From NCBI GenBank assembly GCA_021733645.1, contig JAHREJ010000009.1:1-64000 (forward strand): a stretch of 64,000 nt of DNA, given 5' to 3'. Below, in pieces: positions 18,801 through 26,025 of this stretch (positions within the stretch are counted from its first letter, which is position 1; every line of letters begins with the position of its first letter). This stretch comes from Bacillus subtilis subsp. subtilis (GTDB lineage Bacteria; Pseudomonadota; Gammaproteobacteria; Xanthomonadales; Xanthomonadaceae). The position numbers and the translations under genes were made by a program. The notes under the pieces were generated by a model that saw nothing but the letters and a program-made list of their open reading frames with translations, was not told where the DNA came from and searched no databases.

Positions 18801-20600
18801 GTCGGCCAGCACGCGCCCCTGCTGCAGGCCATCGCGCAGCGAAGCCAGCCCGGCGCTCCACACCGCCGACGCGATGGTGTCGCGATCAAACGCGGGCGCC
18901 GCGCAAAGCATATCGGCCACCTCGCATTGCTGCTCCAGCCCACCCGGTTGGGTGGCCGGTGCCACGCCCAGCGCGGCAGCCAGCGCGGCAGCGGCAATGC
19001 GCGCCTGCACCACCGCGGTGGCCAGCGGCCCGGTGCGCGCCACCAGATCCTCGGCCTGTGTGCGCATCACCGGCCCGTGGGCGATACCACGCCAGGCATG
19101 CCGCTCGGGACAGCCCACCCGCGGCAGGTGCGCGCAGAGATCGCGCAGCAGTGCCACGCGTCGCTCCAGGTCGGCGCTGGACCATTCGCCGGCGGCCTCC
19201 AGCCGGTACGGCGGGCGTCCGCTGCGCGGCAGGTGCCGGGCCAGATGGCCGAGGATGCGGAACGGGGTGAGGCCAGCGTTGCCGACCGGCGCGTGCATGC
19301 GTTGGGCATGCGCGTTGAGCTGCCCACGCAGCCCGTCCAGTTGCCCGATGCCGCCGGCGATGTCGGCCGCCTGCGGTTGGCCCAACTGCAGCGTCCGGCC
19401 CAGCTCTTCAAGGACCGTGCGCTTGTTGGCCTTGTTGCTGTGCAGCTCCAGGCACAGCGGTCCCAGTCCGACATTTTCCAGGCGGCGCTTGACCACTTCC
19501 AGGGCCGCCATCTTTTCGGAAACGAACAGCACCTTGCGCCCATCCCCCACCGCCGTGGCGATCAGGTTGGCGATGGTCTGCGACTTGCCGGTACCCGGCG
19601 GCCCCTGGATGACCAGGTCGTGGCCGCGGCGCACGGTTTCGATCGCCAGGGCCTGCGAACTGTCGCAATCCATGACGTGCTTGAGATCGGCTGCTGGAAT
19701 GAGCGTATCCAGGAATCCCGGGCCAGCGCTGGGCAAGCCGGTGTCCTGGTCGGCAAAGCCGTCGCCAAGCAGGCCGGTCACCAGGCGGTTGTTGTCGATT
19801 TCCTTTCCCTCCGGCCACTTGTCCGGGTCCAGGTCCAGGAACATCAACAGTTTGGAAAACGAGAAGAAGCCCAGCTGCAGCGCGTTGTCCAGCACGTTCC
19901 AGCCCGGCTGGGCGGCCACGCACTCGCGTACGGAGGCAAGGTAGTCCCCGATGTCGAACACATCGGTGTCCGGGAACGGTGGCAGGGCGATGCCGAAATC
20001 GGCGCGCAGCTTTTCGCGCAGCGACAGGTTCTCCTGCGGCTCTTCATCGGCCCAGCGCAGCACGAAGCGATCGCGCGCGCTCCTGCGCTCCAGCATCACC
20101 GGCAGCAGCACCAGCGGCGCATGGCGGCATTCGCCGGCAGCCGCGCCCGGCTCGCAAAATGCCAGCTGCCCCAATGCCAGGTACAGCACGTTGACGCCCT
20201 GCTCTTCGAGCATCGTTCGGTATTCGTAGTACATCTCCAGCAGGCGCTTCTGCAGGTGCTCCGAGCTCAACCGGGTCTGCAGACGCGCATCGAGATGGTG
20301 CTCGGCCAGTGCGCCGGCGGTGGCATCGTCTTCGCCCGGCTGCGGCCATGCGTGCGCATCATCGCCGGCCAATGCGGGGCCATCAGGCAGAGGCTCTTCA
20401 GCCTGGTTGCCGCGCAGCGCGGCGAAGGTCATGCCCTTCTTGTCCAGCAGCGCCTGCAAGGTGGGGGCACTGCGCTCGTCGTGGATCACGATGGTGCGGC
20501 TGGAAGGCTTGCGCGGCAGGTTCAGCAAACGGTTGCGGTAGGTCAGGTCGAGCAGGACCCGACGTTGTGCCTGCAGCGTGTCCCTGATGCTCATCGCCAT
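15828..20600 (-). CDS. Giant helicase-nuclease: DUF4011, SF1 helicase, PD-(D/E)XK nuclease, DUF3320
   Basis: The 1,590-residue product is in one uninterrupted frame. In order: DUF4011-like N-terminus (about 1-280); an SF1 helicase with Walker A GPPGTGKS (about 333-340), Walker B LVIDEASQVEP (about 955) and VVGDDKQLPPT; the motif VI region LNVLITRARQRCDVFSS (about 1200); a very-short-patch-like nuclease with FIDLAVVD, GIECDGATYH and IHRIWSTDWF (about 1260-1370); and a C-terminal DUF3320 segment (about 1430-1490). All motifs look intact. Large proteins of this make-up are repeatedly found in defence islands and are thought to act against phage or plasmid DNA. Here it stands alone between household genes; no partner is visible. 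Confidence 0.85.
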   Translation of the reverse strand: MAMSIRDTLQAQRRVLLDLTYRNRLLNLPRKPSSRTIVIHDERSAPTLQALLDKKGMTFAALRGNQAEEPLPDGPALAGDDAHAWPQPGEDDATAGALAEHHLDARLQTRLSSEHLQKRLLEMYYEYRTMLEEQGVNVLYLALGQLAFCEPGAAAGECRHAPLVLLPVMLERRSARDRFVLRWADEEPQENLSLREKLRADFGIALPPFPDTDVFDIGDYLASVRECVAAQPGWNVLDNALQLGFFSFSKLLMFLDLDPDKWPEGKEIDNNRLVTGLLGDGFADQDTGLPSAGPGFLDTLIPAADLKHVMDCDSSQALAIETVRRGHDLVIQGPPGTGKSQTIANLIATAVGDGRKVLFVSEKMAALEVVKRRLENVGLGPLCLELHSNKANKRTVLEELGRTLQLGQPQAADIAGGIGQLDGLRGQLNAHAQRMHAPVGNAGLTPFRILGHLARHLPRSGRPPYRLEAAGEWSSADLERRVALLRDLCAHLPRVGCPERHAWRGIAHGPVMRTQAEDLVARTGPLATAVVQARIAAAALAAALGVAPATQPGGLEQQCEVADMLCAAPAFDRDTIASAVWSAGLASLRDGLQQGRVLADIVGRRSPQLADVAWMSDWLPQRLLIAAHGERLLRFLHGPYRQAISQLRSVLRVPLPKRQAERLALLDDLIAARKARQVLDGVEATARAAFGSVWQGERTDWGLAESILGWVQQSPPVGGMEVRALAAGLEDRGLLGAAAQHARAAAIALRAEFAAVAQALQVDVGLAFGVPAVDAVPLAELQPRTEAWSRDVDGLLAWLGYAEIARRCAAEGLQAPMAMAAEAGHDPDTAEALFRCAYHLQLLTLASQAHPELAAFDGRRHESLVAQFRHWDRQRLALAQIEAAQAHHAGLPRGNAGGVGALGTLRSEIARKRNHMALRRLFRLCASPIQTIKPVFMMSPLSVAQFLEPGAIDFDLLVIDEASQVEPVDALGAIARCRQIVVVGDDKQLPPTAFFARLAGGDDADLDHDGAQAKDLESVLSLCAAKGLSQRMLQWHYRSRHESLIAVSNKEFYEGKLFIVPSPDRQRTRSGLRFHFLPHGRFDRGNSYKNAVEAAAIAQAVIEHARHSPELTLGVGAMSVRQRQAISDELELARRQHPELEHYIARHPHEPFFVKNLENIQGDERDVIFISIGYGRAKNDDKLYQNFGPLNADGGHRRLNVLITRARQRCDVFSSITADDIRVDERSRLGVAALKTFLKYAEHGDLGVPQPTGRGAESPFEEAVQDALVQRGLQVDSQVGVAGFFIDLAVVDPQSPGRYLLGIECDGATYHAAPSARDRDRLRQEILEAHGWAIHRIWSTDWFQHPDAELQRLLDAVDAARARWAVDAAGVAATVSTAAQPTVLVRMPVNADDGAPAIVDGVAYAQADFIPGDAALAPHEVPLGSMASTVTRIVQIEGPIHEEEIIARVRDLWQLQRAGARIQAAVQAALQHAGRSGALEVEEGCYAVTGSLAAVRNRSLAASRTLRKVELLPPQELRQALLALIGQVHGAGAEEVATPVARMLGFQGSSQALRERIHAQLQVLLAQGQLEDRDGTLRRVDGVPTEPTLP

Positions 20601-20655
20601 TGTTCGTCCTCAGATCCGGGGTCCGACCGGACCTGATAGCAGCAATGATGCCATG

Positions 20656-20691
20656 CACCACCACGACGGGCGCAGCCTGGCCGTGGTGGTG
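20656..20691. repeat. Ten-base-pair stem-loop in the helicase-sodA gap
   Basis: CACCACCACG (20656-20665) pairs with CGTGGTGGTG (20682-20691) around a 16-base loop. It lies in the 257-base gap between the divergent helicase and superoxide dismutase genes, probably in a 5' leader. I see nothing else convincing in the gap. Confidence 0.4.
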
Positions 20692-20857
20692 CGGTGGCAG
20701 CAGCATCGCGTGGCCCTGTCCGCTGCCGCCGGCCGGTGCCGGCGCAGCGGGCGGGAACGCCGCATGAACGCGCCGGGTGGCACCGGACCAGCGCGCTTGA
20801 CCTCAACCAACGTAGAGGTTTTATCGTGCCGACTCGTTCTTGAAGGAAGCGCCCCGA

Positions 20858-21487
20858 ATGTCCTACACCCTCCCCGCCCTGCCTTATGCCTACGACGCCC
20901 TGGAACCGCATTTCGATGCGCAGACGATGCAGATCCACCATGCGCGCCACCACCAGACCTATATCAACAACCTCAACGCCGCGTTGACCGAGGCCGGGGT
21001 CGACGCCGGTCCGGTGGAGCAGCTGATCAGCCGCATCGATACGCTGCCCGAAAGCGTACGCAATGCGGTGCGCAACCACGGCGGCGGGCACGCCAACCAC
21101 AGCCTGTTCTGGACCGTGCTCAGTGCCAACGGCGGCTCGCCCGAGGGTGCCTTGGCTGCCGCCATCGCGCGCGATCTGGGCGGATACGACGCCTTCAAGG
21201 AAGCCTTCACAAAGGCCGCGCAGACCCGCTTCGGCAGTGGCTGGGCCTGGTTGACGCTGCGCAGCGATGGCACATTGCAGGTTGAAAGCAGCGCCAACCA
21301 GGACAACCCGCTGATGGGCGAGTACGCCGCGCAGTCCGGCGGTACGCCGATCCTGGGGCTGGATGTATGGGAGCACGCCTACTACCTGCACTATCAGAAT
21401 CGTCGGCCGGACTACATCGCCGCCTTCTTCAACCTGATCGACTGGGCCGAAGTGGCGCGTCGCTTCCAGGCCGCAGGCGGGCGCTGA
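20858..21487 (+). CDS. sodA: Superoxide dismutase, Mn type by motif
   Basis: The 209-residue cytoplasmic enzyme turns superoxide into oxygen and peroxide. It starts [20 protein letters not shown] with GAAGGAA upstream of the ATG at 20858. Metal ligands are seen in [21 protein letters not shown] and [14 protein letters not shown]. The segment [10 protein letters not shown], with its Gln, matches Mn-type enzymes rather than Fe-type. A flavin reductase-like gene follows with a one-base overlap (TGATG), so they are probably co-translated. Confidence 0.93.
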   Translation: MSYTLPALPYAYDALEPHFDAQTMQIHHARHHQTYINNLNAALTEAGVDAGPVEQLISRIDTLPESVRNAVRNHGGGHANHSLFWTVLSANGGSPEGALAAAIARDLGGYDAFKEAFTKAAQTRFGSGWAWLTLRSDGTLQVESSANQDNPLMGEYAAQSGGTPILGLDVWEHAYYLHYQNRRPDYIAAFFNLIDWAEVARRFQAAGGR

Positions 21488-22056
21488 TGGGGGCGGACCG
21501 GGCCGTTGATGCATCGGCAGCGGGCATCATCGCCACCGGTGGCCGCGCCGGGCCGGACACGGCGGCATTGCGCCACGTGTTCGGGCAATACCCGACCGGC
21601 GTGGCGGTTGTGGCCGTGCATGGCGCGCAGGGCCACCCGGTGGCGATGACCATCAACTCGTTCACCACGCTTTCGCTGCACCCTCCTCTGGTGGCGTGGA
21701 GCATTGGCGAACGAGCCGCCGACCTGCCGCGGTTCCGTGACGCGCCGCGCTTCGGCATCAGCCTCTTGTCATCCCGCCAGGAGGCGGTGGCGCGGCGCTT
21801 CGCCGATCCGCTGCGTCGCCGTGATCCAGCAGGCGCGGCCCTGTTCGAGGCCGGCGGCGCTGCTCCTCGGGTAGGCGGCGCGGTGGGCTGGCTGCTGTGC
21901 GCGGTGCAGCGCAGCCTGCCGATGGGCGACCACCTGTTGATCGTGGGTCAGGTTGAATCTGCCGAGGCCGCACCCGGCGAGGCGCTGGCCTATCATCGCA
22001 GCCGCTATGCCCGCATCGACGGCCGCGCAGGCACCGGATCCGCGGCATGGACATGA
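21487..22056 (+). CDS. Flavin reductase-like FMN-binding protein
   Basis: The 189-residue product shows the flavin reductase-like split-barrel pattern: RHVFGQYPTGVAVVAVH, then AMTINSFTTLSLHPPLVAWSI (about 50-72) for flavin binding, and GDHLLIVGQVESAEA near the end. Family members reduce FMN or FAD with NAD(P)H, often feeding a monooxygenase, but no oxygenase gene is near. Its start overlaps the sodA stop and its end overlaps the TPR gene by ten bases. Confidence 0.85.
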   Translation: MGADRAVDASAAGIIATGGRAGPDTAALRHVFGQYPTGVAVVAVHGAQGHPVAMTINSFTTLSLHPPLVAWSIGERAADLPRFRDAPRFGISLLSSRQEAVARRFADPLRRRDPAGAALFEAGGAAPRVGGAVGWLLCAVQRSLPMGDHLLIVGQVESAEAAPGEALAYHRSRYARIDGRAGTGSAAWT

Positions 22057-22373
22057 TCGCCCTGCAACGCATGCTCGACGCGGGTCGCGACAGCGCGCTG
22101 CTGCGCTTCAGTCTGGGCAAGGCCCTGCTCGATGCCGGCGATCCGGGCCAGGCCGCCACGCACCTGCAGCGCTGCGTGGCGCAGGATCCGGCCTACTCGG
22201 CCGGCTGGAAACTCCTGGGCAAGGCTTGGCTGGCCGCCGATGACGCCGATGCGGCGGCACTGGCATGGCGGCAGGGCATCGCCGTGGCGCAGCGCAACGG
22301 CGACAAACAGGCCGAAAAGGAAATGGCGGTGTTCAAGCGCCGCCTGGACAAGGTGCCTGCAGCGCGCCGCTGA
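22047..22373 (+). CDS. Small TPR-repeat protein
   Basis: The 108-residue product contains about two tetratricopeptide repeats (LLRFSLGKALLDAGDPGQAATHLQRC and SAGWKLLGKAWLAADDADAA), followed by a basic helix. It is soluble and probably a protein-interaction adaptor. It is coupled to the flavin reductase-like gene by a ten-base overlap and is the last gene of the sodA operon. Confidence 0.75.
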   Translation: MDMIALQRMLDAGRDSALLRFSLGKALLDAGDPGQAATHLQRCVAQDPAYSAGWKLLGKAWLAADDADAAALAWRQGIAVAQRNGDKQAEKEMAVFKRRLDKVPAARR

Positions 22374-22379
22374 ACATGC

Positions 22380-22808
22380 TCACGGCAAAGGCGGCGGTAC
22401 GGGTGCGCCGTGGGATACCACCAGCATGTGGCCCAGCGGCACCATGACCGGCAGGCCAAGGACCCCGACCAGGGCCAGCCCATTGAGCCGGTCGAAAACG
22501 CTGGCGATGAGCAGCGCTGCCAGGCACAGCAGAACGCCGGTCCCCGTGCACCAGCGTGCCCAGCGCGGCGCACCGCGCAGGGTCAGGCCACCAAGCAGGA
22601 AACCGAACGCCAACCGCCAGAAGCCCACCAGTGCCACGCCGGCCAACACCATGCCAACCAGCAGGGGGGCGTAATCGGGATGACCGCTGGGACGTGCCAG
22701 CACCAGCAGGCCAAGGCCATCGAGCACCGTCACCGGCAAGGCCAGCACCAGCAGTTCCAGTACCAGCAACGCAACGCCAGACCCGTTCACCCACTGCGAC
22801 TTGCCCAT
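22380..22808 (-). CDS. Hydrophobic membrane protein, unknown
   Basis: The 142-residue product has about four membrane spans: residues 9-35 (VALLVLELLVLALPVTVLDG), 47-74, 86-104 (GTGVLLCLAALLIASVF) and 110-130. It has no signal-peptide cleavage site and no motif I can name. It is convergent with the TPR gene, six bases apart, and follows the pyrophosphatase operon on the same strand after a 49-base gap. Confidence 0.6.
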   Translation of the reverse strand: MGKSQWVNGSGVALLVLELLVLALPVTVLDGLGLLVLARPSGHPDYAPLLVGMVLAGVALVGFWRLAFGFLLGGLTLRGAPRWARWCTGTGVLLCLAALLIASVFDRLNGLALVGVLGLPVMVPLGHMLVVSHGAPVPPPLP

Positions 22809-22857
22809 CGTCCGCCCCCGGCTGCACTGCGCAGAGGATACAACGATGGGGCAGGCC

Positions 22858-23499
22858 TCAATCGCCCTTGCGGCGTTGCTGCTGCAGGTCGAAGCGCTGC
22901 ATCGAGGCGCGGATCAACGCCTTTGCCTCCTCGGCAGTGCCCCACCCTTCCAGCCGCACCGGGTTGCGGCCAGCCGGCAGGTCCTTGTAGACGCGGAAGA
23001 ACGCTTCGATACGTTGGCGCTCGATCAGTGGCAGGTCCTGCAGGTCGCGGATGTCGGCATAGGTGGGATCGAGCTTGTCGGTAGGAACGCCGATGACCTT
23101 TTCGTCCTGCTCACCGTCGTCCACCATCTTCAGGAAGCCGATCGGGCGGAACCGCACGATCACCCCGGGGTGCAGCGGCTCGCGGGTGAGGACCAGCGCA
23201 TCGAGCGGGTCATTGTCTCCGGCCAGGGTGCGCGGCATCGAGCCGTAGTTGGCCGGGTATGCCACCGGCATCGACTGGAAACGGTCGACGTGGACCAGGC
23301 CGTCTTCCTTGATCTCGTACTTGGTGAAGCTGCCCGCCGGAATCTCCACCGCCAGATTGGCCTCCTCCGGGGCATCCTTGGGCTGGGCCGCCAGGAACGG
23401 ATGCAGCACGGCATTGGTAGCGCCACTGGCGCCGGCCAGCAGCAACAACGCGGCCGCGATGGCCACCAGGGGAAGTGTGCGTCGGGTCGTCATCGTCAT
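22858..23499 (-). CDS. Exported inorganic pyrophosphatase
   Basis: The 213-residue product has a signal peptide (about 1-26, TRRTLPLVAIAAALLLLAGA) and a family I pyrophosphatase domain. The signature Asp cluster GDNDPLDALVL and the active-site DDGEQDEKVIGVP are intact. Most such enzymes are cytoplasmic, so this one should act in the periplasm. It lies last in a phosphate-scavenging gene set behind a metallophosphatase, phytase and TonB receptor, where it could finish releasing phosphate from pyrophosphate. Confidence 0.85.
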   Translation of the reverse strand: MTMTTRRTLPLVAIAAALLLLAGASGATNAVLHPFLAAQPKDAPEEANLAVEIPAGSFTKYEIKEDGLVHVDRFQSMPVAYPANYGSMPRTLAGDNDPLDALVLTREPLHPGVIVRFRPIGFLKMVDDGEQDEKVIGVPTDKLDPTYADIRDLQDLPLIERQRIEAFFRVYKDLPAGRNPVRLEGWGTAEEAKALIRASMQRFDLQQQRRKGD

Positions 23500-23548
23500 G
23501 TTCTTCTCCGGTATCGGCCGGGCGCGCGTAGGCGGCCCGGCCCGGGGG

Positions 23549-24931
23549 TCATTCCCAGCAACGGTCGGCGCGGCCCTTGAGGGTCTGGGCGCGCGTGCAG
23601 TCACGGGGGGCGATGCGTCCCTGCGTCAGTTCGGTCTTCTGCTTGCGTCCATCGGCGGCACGGGTCAGCTCGAAACCATCGTAGCGCTGGCCGGTTACCG
23701 TGCGGGCCTCGTAGCGCAGGTGCTGCGGATCGATCTTCAGCACCTGGAACAGCTGGGTGTCCTCACCCACCGGGGCCATCGTGGCACGGGCCTGGTCGGA
23801 CAACCGGTACTGTTTGGGGCCGGCCACGGTAACCACGAACTGCGGGGTGGCCCCCTGCCCTTCCCCACGCCGTCCGTAGGTGTGGTCGTGGCCCTGCAGC
23901 ACCAGGTCCACCTGATGCCTGCGCACCACCGGCAGCAACACCTCGCGCAGTTCGACGTTCTCCCGGCCTTCGCGCGGCGAGTAGAACGGCTGGTGCAGCA
24001 GGACGATGCTCCACGGATGCGGATTGTCGGCCAACACCTTGTCCAGCCACCTGGCCTGCGCCTGCGCGGTGCCCAGGTCCAGCGCGGAGGTGCCATCAAG
24101 CACGGCGATGCGCACGCCCTGGTAATCGAACCAGTACGTACTGGTGTCGGCGACGTCGACGCCATTGCGCGGCAAGGCGAACGTCACCGGCCAATGCCGG
24201 CCGAGCACGCGGCGCTCCTGCGGGGTGTCCTCGAATTCCTCGGCGTACTCGTGGTTGCCGATCGCCGGCGCCACCGCGGTTTCCTGCGGCAGCCAGCCGG
24301 CCGCGGCAAACCATTCGCCCCACTCACTGTCGTCCTGGCCATCGCCACCGCTGACCAGGTCACCGGCGAACAGGCTCAGGCGCGCCTCCGGTGCGGCCTT
24401 GAGGCCGGCGCGCAGCACCCGCGATACGTGGCTGAGGTTCTTGTTCTGGGTGTCGCCGAAATACAGCAGGGTCAAGGGCTGCTCGGCCGTGCCGGCGGTG
24501 CGCAGCTGGTGCCATGCACTCCAGGTGCTGTTGCCCTGCACGCGCCACAGGTACAACGTATCGGGCTGCAGCCCGGTCACGTCGACCCGGTGGTAGTGCG
24601 CGGTCCCGTTTTCGGTATCCAGCGCGCGCGTGGTCGCGGTGATCGGCGTCGGCGTGCCGACGTCCGGCGAGTCGCCTGCCAGCACCCACTCCAGCACCGG
24701 TGCGCTGACCGATGCATCGGTGCGCCAGGACACGCCGAAACCGCGCGCGGCATCCTGTGCCGGCGAAGCCACCATGCGGTCGGGGAAACCACTGGCCGCG
24801 TAGTGGCGGTTGCCGGCCGGCACCTGGGTGTTGGGCTCGGCGGCGCGGTCGTCCTTTTTCGCAGCGGCCGCGCCGCTGCCCAGCAGCAGCGCCACGATCA
24901 TGCTTGCCGCGGCAATGGTGGCGCGGCTCAT
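23549..24931 (-). CDS. Exported metallophosphoesterase (purple acid phosphatase-like)
   Basis: The 460-residue product has a signal peptide, an N-terminal fibronectin III-like domain (about 65-150; FGVSWRTDASV, LQPDTLYLWRVQG) and a calcineurin-type catalytic domain. Metal-binding motifs are complete: YFGDTQNK, AGDLVSGG, GNHEYAEEF, VLLHQPFYS and GHDHTYGRRG. This is the make-up of purple acid phosphatases, which act on phosphomonoesters. The ATG at 24931 overlaps the phytase stop as ATGA, so they are coupled. It likely works in the periplasm on phytase products. Confidence 0.88.
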   Translation of the reverse strand: MSRATIAAASMIVALLLGSGAAAAKKDDRAAEPNTQVPAGNRHYAASGFPDRMVASPAQDAARGFGVSWRTDASVSAPVLEWVLAGDSPDVGTPTPITATTRALDTENGTAHYHRVDVTGLQPDTLYLWRVQGNSTWSAWHQLRTAGTAEQPLTLLYFGDTQNKNLSHVSRVLRAGLKAAPEARLSLFAGDLVSGGDGQDDSEWGEWFAAAGWLPQETAVAPAIGNHEYAEEFEDTPQERRVLGRHWPVTFALPRNGVDVADTSTYWFDYQGVRIAVLDGTSALDLGTAQAQARWLDKVLADNPHPWSIVLLHQPFYSPREGRENVELREVLLPVVRRHQVDLVLQGHDHTYGRRGEGQGATPQFVVTVAGPKQYRLSDQARATMAPVGEDTQLFQVLKIDPQHLRYEARTVTGQRYDGFELTRAADGRKQKTELTQGRIAPRDCTRAQTLKGRADRCWE

Positions 24932-26025
24932 GGCGCGCACTCCAGCGGCAGCGACAACTGCCGGGCCACGTTGGCCCAGTCGAAGGCCACCACGCCCTGG
25001 TCGTCATGCACGGCGTACAGCACCCCGTGCGGGAACCGCGCGGAGGCACCCGGGTCCAGCCAGATGCCATCGGTATTGGCCACCGTGTTGCCCTGGAATG
25101 CGCCGACGTGCTTCAAGGTGTGGCGGTCGAACAGATGGAACACGCTGCGCTGCTTGCTCTGTTCGGTGGTGATCCACCAGCCGTCCTTGCCGCAGGTGCG
25201 CAGCATCACGCCTTCGGCCTGCGCCTTGAACGCCTCGCGGCCGAAAGTGGTGCCGGTGAACCGGCCTTCCAGCGTGTAGACCTTGATCTCGCTGGCATAG
25301 GTTTGGTCCTCTTCGGCGATGAGCAGGCGGTCGTTGGCCGGGTCGCCCCAGATCGATTCAACCACCCGCAGCGCGCCAGCTGGGCTGGTGTCGCCGATGC
25401 TTGATACCAGCTTCGCCTCGAACGTGCCGCCGCCCACCGTGAGCGAATAACGGCGAACCCGCTTGTCCAGTTCGGCCAGCGGCGGCAGCACGTCGTTGCC
25501 CTGCGCGTCCTCACCGGCATCGTAGGAGTCGGTGACGTACACCTCGTAGCCTTCGCGCTGCTTGTTCACCCACAGGCCGTAGGGCTTGCGCAGGTCGTCG
25601 GCGGCAAACATCCCCAGCGGGGTGAACCCGGGCAACTGCAGCACCTGCACGCGATGGTTGTCGCGTTCGACGACCAGCACCAGGTCATCGACCACGGCGA
25701 TGCCGTTGGGGCGGTCGAACTGGCCCGGCGCGGTGCCGCTGGTGCCCACATCACGCAGGTGCGCACCGGTCTGGCCGTCGTACACCACCAGCTTGTCGGT
25801 GGCCTTGGCGGTGGCGATCAGCCACCGCTTGCCGTCGGGCGTGGTCCAGCTGGCCGGTGAATCGATGTTGTCAGCCGGGGTCATCGGGGTGAGGAAGGCT
25901 TCGGCCACGGTGGACACCGTGCGTGGCGCATCGGCACCGGCCGCGTGCGCGCCGGGTGCCTGCGCCGGCTTGCACGCGGCCAGCAATGCCAGACCCAGCA
26001 GGCCACCGGCGTGGGCGGCGCGCAT
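24928..26025 (-). CDS. Beta-propeller phytase (lipoprotein)
   Basis: The 365-residue product has a lipobox (LLAACKPA) and then a propeller of the BPP phytase type: NIDSPASWTTPDG, LIATAKATDKLVVYDG, FDRPNGIAVVDDLVLVVERD and SIWGDPANDRLLIAEED. Such enzymes use calcium to strip phosphates from phytate at neutral pH. The ATG at 26025 overlaps the receptor stop (TGATG), and its own stop overlaps the phosphatase gene. Anchoring in an outer or inner membrane leaflet would place it where the TonB receptor delivers substrate. Confidence 0.85.
   Translation of the reverse strand: MRAAHAGGLLGLALLAACKPAQAPGAHAAGADAPRTVSTVAEAFLTPMTPADNIDSPASWTTPDGKRWLIATAKATDKLVVYDGQTGAHLRDVGTSGTAPGQFDRPNGIAVVDDLVLVVERDNHRVQVLQLPGFTPLGMFAADDLRKPYGLWVNKQREGYEVYVTDSYDAGEDAQGNDVLPPLAELDKRVRRYSLTVGGGTFEAKLVSSIGDTSPAGALRVVESIWGDPANDRLLIAEEDQTYASEIKVYTLEGRFTGTTFGREAFKAQAEGVMLRTCGKDGWWITTEQSKQRSVFHLFDRHTLKHVGAFQGNTVANTDGIWLDPGASARFPHGVLYAVHDDQGVVAFDWANVARQLSLPLECAP

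Noticed and set aside
15894..20636. A 1,580-codon open frame antisense to the helicase-nuclease gene
   Set aside because: Same effect of codon bias; no motif, signal or sensible composition.
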